A DNA stretch of 56,441 bases from Candidatus Saccharimonadota bacterium (GTDB lineage Bacteria; Patescibacteriota; Saccharimonadia; Saccharimonadales; Saccharimonadaceae). Location of the stretch: the NCBI GenBank assembly GCA_017545595.1, contig JAFWLO010000002.1, forward strand, positions 1 to 56,441, read 5' to 3'. Positions within the stretch are counted from its first letter, which is position 1; each line of letters starts with the position of its first letter. Under the pieces are notes generated by a model that was not told the origin of the DNA, did no database searches, and worked only from the letters and a program-made list of their open reading frames with translations. Shown here in pieces: positions 33,565 through 41,854 of this stretch. The position numbers and the translations under genes were made by a program.

Positions 33565-34998
33565 ATGAAAAGCAGTAGAGGAGATAATGTTGATAAGGTA
33601 ACGAAACCTTCGAGGAGAAGACAGAAATATTTCGCTGCGATTGATTTTAAGTCGTTTTATGCTTCGGTTGAATGTGTCGAGAGAAAACTCGACCCGATGA
33701 CGACCAATCTGGTTGTTGCGGATTTTACACGAACAGACGGAACGATTTGTCTCGCGGTTTCTCCGAGTTTGAAGAAATTGGGGCTTCCGGGGAGATGTCG
33801 GTTGTTCGAGGTCAAGGCGAAGGCGAGAGAATATAAGTTTGAGACCGGAGAGGATTTGGAATATATCGTTGCTCCGCCGAGGATGAAAAAATATCTCGAT
33901 TATTCGAAGAAAGTTTATCGGAAAGTGTTTTTAAGTTATGTCGCAGAGGAGGATATTTTTAGATATTCTATTGACGAGGTGTTTTTAGACATTTCTTCTT
34001 ATTTGAAGTTTTCTGGGAAAAGTCCGGAGGAGTTTGTTCGGGATGTTCTAAAGCGGATTTATCGTGAGACTGGGCTGGTTGCGACGGCGGGGATTGGAAC
34101 AAATTTATATCTTGCGAAGGTGGCGATGGATATTCTCGCGAAGAAAGTGGAGCCGGATTCGCATGGGGTGAGATTAGCCTCTCTCGACGAGGAGAAGTTT
34201 AAGAGAGAACTTTGGAACCATAGACCGCTTACTGATTTTTGGCGGATTGGGAGAGCGACGGCGAAGAAACTGGAGAAATTTAGTTTGTTCACGATGGGGG
34301 ACCTTGCAAGAGTGGCTCTTAAAGATGAGGAGTTCTTTTATAAGATGTTTGGGGTGGACGCGGAGTTGTTTATTGATCATATTTGGGGGATTGAGCCGAC
34401 AGAGTTGAAGGACGTGAAGAGGTTCAAGCCATCGACTAATTCCCTTTCTCAAGGGCAGGTGCTTGGAGAAGCGGTTCCGCATAGGATAGGAAGATTGCTT
34501 ACGGCGGAAATGGCGGATGGGTTGGCGCTTGAGGTTGTTCGCGGGAATTTTCTGACGAACTTGATTACGCTTGATGTGATTTATGAAGATAGAGAGTATG
34601 GAGAAATGCGGACGCATGGGTCGAATCATCCGCTCGATAGAGACGGAAAAGTCGTGTTTACCTGTTCTTCGAAATTACTGATTCATCGAACAACGGATCT
34701 TTATGATAGAATAACGGATTCGAGACGGAAGGTGAAGTGGATTTATCTCTCGTTCGGGAATTTGATAAAAACTGGGGATGTTAAGCGAAAATCTAAGGAT
34801 AAACAACTCGATCTTTTCGGGAAGAGGGAGAGTGAGGAAGAAATTTTTAAGAAAAATTTGAAGGAAGCGAACTTGTCGCGAGCAGTCGATAAAATTAAAC
34901 AGAGGTATGGGTCGAATTCGATTTCTAAGGCGATGAGTTTTGAGAAAGGGGCGAATGCGAGAAAGAGAAATAGAATGATAGGAGGACACAATGCGTGA
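33565..34998 (+). CDS. Y-family DNA polymerase (UmuC/UvrX-like)
   Basis: Translesion DNA polymerase of the UmuC/DinB superfamily, 477 residues. Motif I is AAIDFKSFYASVEC (about residue 27 on) with the first catalytic Asp; motif III is YSIDEVFLDIS with the catalytic Asp-Glu; GIGTNLYLAKVAMDILAKK marks the finger/palm region, and FWRIGRATAKKL the helix-hairpin-helix. The little-finger domain follows, and the C-terminus after residue 400 is Lys-rich. The pattern is closer to the UvrX/UmuC branch of Gram-positive bacteria than to DinB. The small YolD-like gene overlaps its stop codon. Confidence 0.92.
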   Translation: MKSSRGDNVDKVTKPSRRRQKYFAAIDFKSFYASVECVERKLDPMTTNLVVADFTRTDGTICLAVSPSLKKLGLPGRCRLFEVKAKAREYKFETGEDLEYIVAPPRMKKYLDYSKKVYRKVFLSYVAEEDIFRYSIDEVFLDISSYLKFSGKSPEEFVRDVLKRIYRETGLVATAGIGTNLYLAKVAMDILAKKVEPDSHGVRLASLDEEKFKRELWNHRPLTDFWRIGRATAKKLEKFSLFTMGDLARVALKDEEFFYKMFGVDAELFIDHIWGIEPTELKDVKRFKPSTNSLSQGQVLGEAVPHRIGRLLTAEMADGLALEVVRGNFLTNLITLDVIYEDREYGEMRTHGSNHPLDRDGKVVFTCSSKLLIHRTTDLYDRITDSRRKVKWIYLSFGNLIKTGDVKRKSKDKQLDLFGKRESEEEIFKKNLKEANLSRAVDKIKQRYGSNSISKAMSFEKGANARKRNRMIGGHNA

Positions 34999-35233
34999 AA
35001 TCGGGAAAAATGTGAAAAATATGGATGAAATTGCTCGGAAAAATGTGAAAAATGAGGGTGAAAAAGAGCGGAAAAATGTGAAAAATGTTGAAAAATCAGA
35101 GAAAGAAGAGGATTTTCCGTATTTTGATATTTTGGACTCAGAGAGGCCGGCGTCGAAGCATAAAAAAATGCCTCGCGAACAGAGAGCGAAGCAGTTTTCT
35201 CCCTTTGAGGCGCTTGGAGAGTTGGAGAATTGA
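34991..35233 (+). CDS. YolD-like small protein overlapping the polymerase gene
   Basis: An 80-residue product whose second half, MPREQRAKQFSPFEALG, matches the RAxxFxPFxAL core of YolD-like proteins, which accompany UvrX-type polymerases in Gram-positive bacteria. The first half is a repeat-like stretch of three KNVKN units with Glu/Lys spacers. The ATG overlaps the polymerase stop by 8 bp and an AGGAGG-like site lies inside the polymerase gene. It is probably co-translated with the polymerase. The assignment to the YolD family rests on one motif. Confidence 0.65.
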   Translation: MREIGKNVKNMDEIARKNVKNEGEKERKNVKNVEKSEKEEDFPYFDILDSERPASKHKKMPREQRAKQFSPFEALGELEN

Positions 35234-35333
35234 AATTCTGCGCAGAGAGGCGTTTTGATGGCTGGATTGTTCTGATTTTAGTTGAAAGCAGTGGGGCGAG
35301 TAGAAGATAGAAACAGGCGGGAGGTCAAGCGGG

Positions 35334-35555
35334 CTAGAAATTTCCGGATTTTAAGAGCTTTTTTATTTTCGGACGGTCAAAACCTTGGACGGAAGTTTCA
35401 GTTCCGTTTTCATCGACGAAGATTGTTAGCGGGACGGACTGGACTTCGGGAAAATCTAGGGCGTTCATCTCGGAATAATCGAGGCCAAGATCGTCGAACC
35501 AGTCGAGAAGCGCGTGACAATAAACACAAGAAGGGGTGGTAAAAACTTTTATCAT
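35334..35555 (-). CDS. Glutaredoxin-like thiol oxidoreductase
   Basis: A 73-residue thioredoxin-fold protein with the CxxC active site C10-V-Y-C13 after VFTTPS and a cis-proline in QSVPLTIFVDENG. It has the NrdH/glutaredoxin length and probably reduces disulfides in the cytoplasm. TATAAT lies 6 nt before the ATG, so its mRNA is leaderless. It precedes the histidine kinase gene region but is transcribed from its own promoter. Confidence 0.92.
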   Translation of the reverse strand: MIKVFTTPSCVYCHALLDWFDDLGLDYSEMNALDFPEVQSVPLTIFVDENGTETSVQGFDRPKIKKLLKSGNF

Positions 35556-35572
35556 GAGAGAATTATAGCAGA

Positions 35573-36532
35573 TTAGAAGGTTAAGGTAAATGAGGTCGAG
35601 GAGGAGTCGGAGTCGGCGGAGAGGTGCCAGTTGTTGCGCTTTGAAAGGGAGGCGGCGATAGCAAGGCCGAGACCGGAGCCGGAGGCAGATTTGTCGACTT
35701 GGTAAAAACGGTCGAAAACGTGGGGGAGTTTTTCTTTCGGAATGGTCGCACCGTCGTTTTTGACCCGGAGAGTCTTTCCTGTTAGCTTTATCTCTATGGA
35801 TTTTTTGCAGTATTTTATGGCGTTGTCGAAAAGGATGCTGAAAATTTCTTGAAAATCGTCAGAATTGAGCTTTAGAGAGGAATCTTTATCGATTTTATAA
35901 TCGGTTTTTAAGGCGATGCTTCCCTGGCGAAGGCGGGATTCGAAGGATTTTATATTTTTTTCGACGAGAGGGCGGAGTTTGACGGTTTTTTGAGTGATTG
36001 GTTCGGAGATAGCATCGGTTTTTGCGAGCTTTAAAAGGGCGAGGTTTAGGGACTCGATTTTGTCGGCTTCGATTTCGATGTTTTTTATCCAGTGGTTTTC
36101 TTCGGAGAGGTCGACGGCTTCGAGATTGGCCTTTATGGCGGCGACAGGGGTTTTTATCTCGTGAGAGGCGTTTGCGATGAAGATTTTTTGGGTTTCGTAG
36201 GCGTTTTTGACGGGCTTTATGGCTTCTTCGGCGAAGAAAAAGGAGAAGACAAAGATACAGGCTTCGACGGAAATTCCGGTGATGATGAGAACGATGAGGA
36301 GGTTGCGCATGGCGAGCTTACGGTCGGCCATGACGCGCTCTTCGATAAGTTGGCGGAAATAGACCTCGTTTTCGCCGGAACTTTCCGAGATAGTGATTTC
36401 GGCGGGGATGGGCTTTCGATTGTCGGCGGAGTTTCGGACGATAAGATAAATGGCAGAATAAGAGACGGCGAGAACAAAGGTCGTTAAAGCAAGATTTATG
36501 AGGATGAATTTGTTGCGGAGGTTTTTGAACAT
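35573..36532 (-). CDS. Sensor histidine kinase
   Basis: Membrane sensor of a two-component system, 319 residues. Two membrane helices (about residues 10-32 and 78-100) flank a small extracellular domain of about 45 residues. The dimerisation/phospho-acceptor segment carries H124 in NASHEIKTP. The ATPase domain has FDNAIKYCKKS (N box), the D-x-G box as VKNDGATIP and GSGLGLAIA (G2 box). It begins 2 nt after the response regulator gene ends, in one operon. The signal is unknown. Architecture and target motif of the partner suggest a CiaH-like role, which is inference. Confidence 0.95.
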   Translation of the reverse strand: MFKNLRNKFILINLALTTFVLAVSYSAIYLIVRNSADNRKPIPAEITISESSGENEVYFRQLIEERVMADRKLAMRNLLIVLIITGISVEACIFVFSFFFAEEAIKPVKNAYETQKIFIANASHEIKTPVAAIKANLEAVDLSEENHWIKNIEIEADKIESLNLALLKLAKTDAISEPITQKTVKLRPLVEKNIKSFESRLRQGSIALKTDYKIDKDSSLKLNSDDFQEIFSILFDNAIKYCKKSIEIKLTGKTLRVKNDGATIPKEKLPHVFDRFYQVDKSASGSGLGLAIAASLSKRNNWHLSADSDSSSTSFTLTF

Positions 36533-36533
36533 T

Positions 36534-37202
36534 TTATTCGGCTTCGGGGTCGATTAGTTTATAACCGAGACCGCGAACGGTTTTTATGATGACGCGGGAA
36601 TTAATCTTTTTAAGCTTTTTTCGGAGATAGGAGACATAAACTTCAACGTAGTTGTCTTCGCTGACCATATCTCCACCCCAAACTCGGCCGAGAATGTAGT
36701 CTTTCTGGACGGTTTTGTCCTTTGACTCGAGAAGCATTTTGATAATCTCTCCTTCTTTTTCTGTCAGAGGTTCGCCGTTTAAAGTGCGGTTTTCGGGATT
36801 GTATCTTAAATCGGCGAATTTGAGGAGCTTTTCTTCGCGAAGAGGAGGACGGCGATTGAGAGCGTTCAAGCGGGCGACGAGCTCGGAGGTCTTAAACGGT
36901 TTTGCGAGATAGTCGTCAGCGCCGAGTTCGAGACCTTTGACCTTGTCTTCGATTTCGGAGAGAGCGGAGAGCATGATGATTGGAGTTTTGTTTCCACTTT
37001 TTCGGAGGATTTCGAGGATTTCGAGACCGGACATTTTCGGGAGCATGATGTCGAGGACTATTGCGTCGTAGAGAGGCTTTTTCGCGAGGCGGAGACCCTC
37101 TTCCCCGTCGTCGGTCCAATCGACGGCGATATCGGACTTCTCCAAAAGGTGTTTTACGGCGTCGGCTAAAAGTTTTTCATCTTCTATGTATAATATTCTC
37201 AT
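36534..37202 (-). CDS. OmpR/PhoB-family response regulator
   Basis: DNA-binding response regulator, 222 residues. The receiver domain has the acidic pair in YIEDEK, the phospho-acceptor D51 (VLDIMLP) and the conserved Lys in YLAKPFK. The winged-helix effector ends in TVRGLGYKLIDPE. Its own promoter has TATAAT at 37228-37233 and two TTTAAG boxes in the -35 region, with a three-unit TTTAAG array further upstream. CiaR, a member of the same family, binds NTTAAG-N5-WTTAAG, so this protein is the best candidate to bind the arrays in this window. That link is inferred. Confidence 0.95.
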   Translation of the reverse strand: MRILYIEDEKLLADAVKHLLEKSDIAVDWTDDGEEGLRLAKKPLYDAIVLDIMLPKMSGLEILEILRKSGNKTPIIMLSALSEIEDKVKGLELGADDYLAKPFKTSELVARLNALNRRPPLREEKLLKFADLRYNPENRTLNGEPLTEKEGEIIKMLLESKDKTVQKDYILGRVWGGDMVSEDNYVEVYVSYLRKKLKKINSRVIIKTVRGLGYKLIDPEAE

Positions 37203-37227
37203 TTTTTCGTTCCTTGTTTATGATTTT

Positions 37228-37260
37228 ATTATAGAACGAAAGCTTAAAATGAACCTTAAA
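37228..37260 (-). promoter_or_regulatory. Response-regulator promoter with two TTTAAG boxes
   Basis: Minus strand: TTTAAG at 37255-37260 and again at 37243-37248 (12-bp period, one base longer than in the arrays), then 9 nt, then TATAAT at 37228-37233. The boxes replace a recognisable -35 element, as expected for an activator-dependent, autoregulated promoter. Confidence 0.65.
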
Positions 37261-37282
37261 ATTCGGAGTTTGTGTTGGATTT

Positions 37283-37321
37283 TTTAAGGTTATTTTAAGC
37301 TAATTTTAAGGTTTTGTTCGG
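37283..37321 (+). repeat. TTTAAG direct-repeat array, 3 units, 11-bp period (array 3)
   Basis: TTTAAG begins at 37283, 37294 and 37305, then GTTTTGTTCGG and TTTTACAGGGG. It lies upstream of the response regulator gene, downstream of the AI-2E permease gene. Confidence 0.93.
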
Positions 37322-37416
37322 TTTTACAGGGGTTGTGAAGCGGTTTGTTCGGTTTTGATTTTTGTGGTTTTTGGGTGATTTTCGGAAGATTTGAGCCTTT
37401 TTGGCGTCTTTTGAGA

Positions 37417-38541
37417 CTAGGCCGGCTTTCGGGAGATTTCGCGGATTTTAGGGTATTCGTCGATGAGGATTTTGATGCATCCGGCGATAGGGATGGCAAT
37501 GATAGTTCCGAGGAAACCCATCATGTAGGTTCCGATAGTAATGGCGATAAGGACAATTAGCGGGCGGAGATTGAGCGCGTCGCCTTGAATCTTCGGCTCA
37601 AAGACGTTCGATTCGATTACGCTATAAATAGAATAAAACACGATCCAAATGAGCGCAGCGAAAGGATTGTTGAGTAGGATAATTAAAGAAATTGTAACTC
37701 CCCCGATAAACTGACCGAACATAGGGATACAGCAACAAATGAAGGCGACCATACCCATCGGGAGAGCGAGACTGTTGTTGATTTTGAAAATAAGAGAAAG
37801 GATAAAGATGAAGGTCGCGGAGACACAGCCGTTTATGAGGGCGACGAGGACCTTTTTGTCGACGAAGGTCGAGACGACCCAGGCCATTTTAGAGACAATA
37901 TAACGGGCTTCGGAGAGGGCTTTCGTTTCGCGATCTTTCGCTTCGGAGGCGGTTCGGCGGGCGCCGAGCTTTGTCCAGAAATCGTTCATCATGCTCGGAC
38001 CTTCGAGGAGGAAGAAGAGAGACATGATGAGTGTGACGACAACTTTCGTGACGACGCTTCCGACGGAGCTAATTCCGGAAACAACGAGAGAACCGTAGGC
38101 GCCGAGGAAATCTTTAGAGAAGCCTTCGACGGCGGAGGAAATTTGTTCGGGGAGGTTATGAACGCCGAAACGTTCGCCGATTTCGCTTAGGGCAGCAAGG
38201 TCGGAATTTAGAATCATGTTCGGGAGGGAGGAGACGAAGCGGACGATTTCCTGGACGATAACGGGGCCGACAATAGCGACGATGGAGGCAAGGAAAATGA
38301 GGACGATAAGATAGGCGAAAATCGCAGGGAGAGGGGATTTTTTCTTGAAGAAAGTATGGAAGAGTTTTTCTACGCGGAGCGCAAAGGGACGAATCGCAAT
38401 CGCAAGGAGGGCAGCGATTCCGGTCATAGCGAGGGCTTCCCCGGCGCGGGCAATAAAGAGGCCAGCAAGAACAAAGCCTAAAAGAACAAGCCAGAAACGA
38501 ATGAAGGTTTTTGTTTCAACTTCGATGATTTGGTGAGACAT
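37417..38541 (-). CDS. AI-2E family transporter (PerM-like permease)
   Basis: Polytopic membrane protein of the AI-2E/PerM family, 374 residues. It has the family layout: two N-terminal hairpins of helices, a hydrophilic amphipathic region in the middle, then four to five helices. The conserved FICCCIPMFGQFIGG-like segment and NVFEPKIQGDALNLRPLIVL are characteristic. Members export AI-2 or exchange Na+/H+; which applies here is unknown. A promoter and an AAGGAG site precede the ATG. Confidence 0.92.
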   Translation of the reverse strand: MSHQIIEVETKTFIRFWLVLLGFVLAGLFIARAGEALAMTGIAALLAIAIRPFALRVEKLFHTFFKKKSPLPAIFAYLIVLIFLASIVAIVGPVIVQEIVRFVSSLPNMILNSDLAALSEIGERFGVHNLPEQISSAVEGFSKDFLGAYGSLVVSGISSVGSVVTKVVVTLIMSLFFLLEGPSMMNDFWTKLGARRTASEAKDRETKALSEARYIVSKMAWVVSTFVDKKVLVALINGCVSATFIFILSLIFKINNSLALPMGMVAFICCCIPMFGQFIGGVTISLIILLNNPFAALIWIVFYSIYSVIESNVFEPKIQGDALNLRPLIVLIAITIGTYMMGFLGTIIAIPIAGCIKILIDEYPKIREISRKPA

Positions 38542-38734
38542 ATGAACTCCTTATGGAATAATTATAACACGGAGAGGGATGAAAAACAGAAGTTTTAGCG
38601 GAATTTTCTAAAAGAGTGAAAAACAGGGGTGGATTTGAGGTTCTGAGGAGGTTTGATTGGCATTTTGAGACGGATTTGGGAAGCGGCTAGACGGATTTGA
38701 TGAGTTGGGGGTTTGATGATATAATAGTTGGATA

Positions 38735-39835
38735 ATGTTAGTTTCTGATTATAGTTATGAATTGCCAGACGAGAGGATTGCAAAGTTCCCTCCTGAGGAG
38801 AGAGGTTCGACGAGACTGCTCGTTCTCGACAAGAAAACAGGCGAGGTTCGAGATTCGTTTTATCGAAACTTAGATGAGTTTTTAGAGCCGGGGGATGTTA
38901 TCGTTTTGAACGATACGAAGGTTATGAAGAGCCGGCTCAGAGCAGAGCTTCCGGACGGGCGAGAGCGGGAGCTGGTTGTGCTCGAGAATCATGGGGACGG
39001 AAGCGAGAGGGTGATGTATCGAGGGAAGTTGCACGAGGGAGATGAGTTGAGAGTTCGAAAGGGTAATTCTCGAAGCGCGGAAGGAACAGATATTGAAGGT
39101 AGGAGCCTCGAGGAGGTCGATACGAAGGAGACGGGTTTGGCGGATAATGACGGGGCTGGATTTTATAAAATTAGAGTTTCTAAGATTCTTGGAGGAGGGA
39201 TTGCGGAGGTTGAGTCGGAGACGGAGCTTTCGAAAATTGCGGAGGAAGTCGGCGAAGTTCCGCTTCCGCCTTACTTAAAACGCGAGGCGACTGAAGCGGA
39301 CACGAAAAGGTACCAGACAGTTTGGGCGAAGAACATGGGGAGTGCGGCGGCTCCGACGGCGTCGCTAAACATGACTGAGGAGCTTATCGAAAGACTCAAG
39401 AGAAAAGGTGTTATCGTGAAATATCTCACGCTTCACGTTGGGCTTGGGACGTTTTTGCCGATTCGGACGGATAAAGTCGAGGAACATAAAATGCATTCGG
39501 AATGGTTTTCGGTTCCAGAAGACACAATAGAGGCTATCCAGAATGCAAAAGCGGAGGGCAAGAGAGTTTTTTCGGTCGGAACGACGGTCGCGAGGACGTT
39601 GGAATTTTACGCGAAGACAGGGCTAAGAGAAGGTGAGGATGATATATTTATTTATCCTGGATTTGAGTTTAGGATTGTGGATGGGCTACTTACGAACTTC
39701 CATGCGCCGAAATCGACGGTTTTGATGCTTGCGGGGGCGTTTGCGGGTTGGAAGAATCTGGAGAGAGCATATCAACATGCTTTGGATGAAAAATATATGT
39801 TTTTAAGCTATGGAGATTCGATGCTGATTTTTTAA
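38735..39835 (+). CDS. queA: S-adenosylmethionine:tRNA ribosyltransferase-isomerase
   Basis: Transfers the ribosyl part of SAM to preQ1 in tRNA, forming epoxyqueuosine. The 366-residue protein shows SDYSYELPDERIAKFPPEE at the start, VIVLNDTKVMKSRL, PLPPYLKREATEADTKRYQT, YLTLHVGLGTFLPIRTD and NFHAPKSTVLMLAGAFAG. TATAAT at 38720-38725 lies 9 nt before the ATG, so the leader is nearly absent. tgt follows in the same direction across a TTTAAG array whose first unit contains the queA stop codon. Confidence 0.97.
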   Translation: MLVSDYSYELPDERIAKFPPEERGSTRLLVLDKKTGEVRDSFYRNLDEFLEPGDVIVLNDTKVMKSRLRAELPDGRERELVVLENHGDGSERVMYRGKLHEGDELRVRKGNSRSAEGTDIEGRSLEEVDTKETGLADNDGAGFYKIRVSKILGGGIAEVESETELSKIAEEVGEVPLPPYLKREATEADTKRYQTVWAKNMGSAAAPTASLNMTEELIERLKRKGVIVKYLTLHVGLGTFLPIRTDKVEEHKMHSEWFSVPEDTIEAIQNAKAEGKRVFSVGTTVARTLEFYAKTGLREGEDDIFIYPGFEFRIVDGLLTNFHAPKSTVLMLAGAFAGWKNLERAYQHALDEKYMFLSYGDSMLIF

Positions 39836-39880
39836 GGTTTCTTTAAGGTTATTTTAAGCTAATTTTAAGGTTTTGTTCGG
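39831..39880 (+). repeat. TTTAAG direct-repeat array, 4 units, 11-bp period (array 4)
   Basis: TTTAAG begins at 39831, 39842, 39853 and 39864, followed by GTTTTGTTCGG and TTTTACAGGGG. It lies between queA and tgt, and the TAA of queA is inside the first unit. Confidence 0.95.
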
Positions 39881-39913
39881 TTTTACAGGGGTCGGACGGG
39901 AAAAAGGAAAGAG

Positions 39914-41044
39914 ATGCTAAAGTTCGAAATTTCTAAGAAAGAGGGGCTCGCTAGAGTCGGGAAAATTATTACTCCGCACGGAGAGATAAAGACTCCAGCG
40001 TTTGTTGGGGCGGCAACGAAAGGGACGGTTAAGGCGCTGACGATGAAGGAAATGAGGGAGCTTGGATCGCAGGCGATTCTCGCGAACACTTATCATCTTT
40101 TGCTTGCGCCTGGGGTGGAACTTTTAAGACAAGCTGGAGGGTTGTCGAATTTTTCCAACTTTCCCTTTCCTACTTTTTCGGATTCGGGAGGTTTTCAGAT
40201 TTTTTCACTTCCGGATGTAAAGATTACGGAAGAGGGGGCAAAATTCCGTTCGGTTTTGAACGGAGATAAATTTGAGATGACGCCAGAGAGTTCGATGAGG
40301 GCGCAGTGGGGGATTGGGGCGGATATTCATATGGCGTTTGATCATCTTGCTAAGTCGGAAGATAAGGGGGAGATGAGAAAAGCGATGGAGAGGACGCATA
40401 GGTGGCTCGAGAGATGCGTCTTGGAAAACAAAAAACTTCGAGAAGAGGCAGCTAACCGAGGTGAAAATGAGCAGTTTCTCTACGCGGTCGTTCAGGGCGG
40501 GACGTTCTTGGACCTCAGGCGCGAGTCGGCGGAGTTTTGTGCGAAGCAGGAGGTTGATGGATTTGGAATTGGAGGGGTGTTTGTTGCGGACGGAATGGGG
40601 GAGATGCTCGAGACGGTCGATTCGATTCTTCCGGAGGGGAAACCGAGACATCTGCTTGGGATGGGGCAGGAACCGAGAGATTTGTTTATTGGGGCGGAGT
40701 TTGGAATTGATACTTTTGACTGTGTTGGGCCGACGAGGATGGCGAGAAATGGGTCGCTTTATACACTCGACGGGAGGATAAACATTAAAAACGCGAAGTT
40801 TAAGGAGGATTTTTCTCCAGTTCTCGAGGGGTGCGACTGTGAATGTTGTAAAAACCATACGAGGGCATATCTTCATCATTTGTTCAAGGCGGACGAGATA
40901 ACGGCGAAGGTGCTCGCGTCGATACATAATGAACATTTCGTAGTCTCGACGGTTGATAAGATAAGAGAAACTCTCCAGAGCGGAGAGTTTCAGGGGTATA
41001 AACAGGAATTCTTGGGGAGATATTATAGCGATTCAGGGGTATAA
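39914..41044 (+). CDS. tgt: tRNA-guanine transglycosylase
   Basis: Exchanges guanine-34 of target tRNAs for preQ1, the step before QueA. The 376-residue enzyme has PAFVGAATKGTVKALTMKE, the FSDSGGFQIFSL motif with the active-site Asp, a second catalytic Asp region in GIDTFDCVGPTR, and a zinc site C-D-C-E-C-C plus His near residue 310. A tandem duplication of 43 bp at the end (40989-41074) shifts the frame so that the protein ends in SDSGV instead of the SEEK that the second copy would encode. It pairs with queA upstream. Confidence 0.96.
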   Translation: MLKFEISKKEGLARVGKIITPHGEIKTPAFVGAATKGTVKALTMKEMRELGSQAILANTYHLLLAPGVELLRQAGGLSNFSNFPFPTFSDSGGFQIFSLPDVKITEEGAKFRSVLNGDKFEMTPESSMRAQWGIGADIHMAFDHLAKSEDKGEMRKAMERTHRWLERCVLENKKLREEAANRGENEQFLYAVVQGGTFLDLRRESAEFCAKQEVDGFGIGGVFVADGMGEMLETVDSILPEGKPRHLLGMGQEPRDLFIGAEFGIDTFDCVGPTRMARNGSLYTLDGRINIKNAKFKEDFSPVLEGCDCECCKNHTRAYLHHLFKADEITAKVLASIHNEHFVVSTVDKIRETLQSGEFQGYKQEFLGRYYSDSGV

Positions 41045-41074
41045 ACAGGAATTCTTGGGGAGATATTATAGCGA
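40989..41074 (+). repeat. Tandem 43-bp duplication at the end of tgt
   Basis: Two exact copies, 40989-41031 and 41032-41074. The unit is not a multiple of three, so the second copy is read out of frame and tgt stops inside it at 41042-41044. The stop codon of the opposing gene at 41066 lies in the second copy. Confidence 0.95.
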
Positions 41075-41725
41075 GGAGAAATAGTTGTTCATTTCTTCGA
41101 GGAAAGGTCTTTGTCCTTCGTACCAGGCGCCCATTTCTTCGCGGATAGCTTGTTTTTCTTCTTCGGTTTCGGCGGAATTTACGCGGGAAGTGTATTCTTC
41201 GGCCTTTTCGTAGAAGGCGCGGGATTTTTCTTGGTATTCTTCGGGGAGGGCTTTCGGCTCGTCATACCAGTAGGCGAAGGCGCAACCGTCAGGAGAATCT
41301 GTCCCGAAAACTTTTCCGGAGTGGTCGTCGCATTGGAAATGGAGACGAGCCTTTTTAGTCGAGAGAGGGACGTGATTGTCGTATTCAGTGACATAGAAAT
41401 CGATATAGAGGTCGTCGTCTTCAGTGATGCCGACGCCGGTCGCAGTCGCGACTTTCGAGGGGTCGTTCTCATACAGATTATAAATATAAGAGGAAGCTAG
41501 AGGTTCGAAAGCGATAAGGCGTTTTTGTTCTTCGTAGGTTTTTCGATCTTTAGAGAGGCAGATGTTAAAAAGAAGGCTCAGGACGAGAAGAAGGCCGAGG
41601 AAAATTGAGAGACAGAGGTAGCTCGGGCAGTTGCAGGCGGACTTGTAGTTCGAAGTGCGTGTTGGCTTCGAGGCTTTAGAGCTCGGGGTTTTAGACTTTT
41701 TTGAAGATTTTGAAGATTTTGGCAT
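41066..41725 (-). CDS. Single-pass membrane protein of unknown function
   Basis: Not recognised. The 219-residue product has a Ser/Lys/Pro-rich cytoplasmic tail (residues 1-30), a Cys-containing membrane helix (about 33-58) and an acidic outer domain with beta-like segments (DDDLYIDFYVTEYDNHVPL), then a helical C-terminus rich in Glu (ETEEEKQAIREEMG). Its start has an AAGGAT site. Its 3' end is shared with the 43-bp duplication of tgt. No motif suggests an enzyme. Confidence 0.75.
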   Translation of the reverse strand: MPKSSKSSKKSKTPSSKASKPTRTSNYKSACNCPSYLCLSIFLGLLLVLSLLFNICLSKDRKTYEEQKRLIAFEPLASSYIYNLYENDPSKVATATGVGITEDDDLYIDFYVTEYDNHVPLSTKKARLHFQCDDHSGKVFGTDSPDGCAFAYWYDEPKALPEEYQEKSRAFYEKAEEYTSRVNSAETEEEKQAIREEMGAWYEGQRPFLEEMNNYFSSL

Positions 41726-41854
41726 GAAAAATCCTTGTTTAACTTATGGTTATTTTAACATAAGTAGAAAAGGTCCACAAGTTTTGGCATTTGACGGAGT
41801 TCAAGACGGAGTTGGATTTTGGGAGGAATAAGTGGGTTTTAAGAGGAGTTTGAG

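Noticed and set aside
37290-37499. A minus-strand reading frame ending in TEQNLKISLK through array 3
   Set aside because: Most of it overlaps the end of the AI-2E permease in another frame; the similarity to the CPBP and HlyIII tails comes from the DNA repeat.
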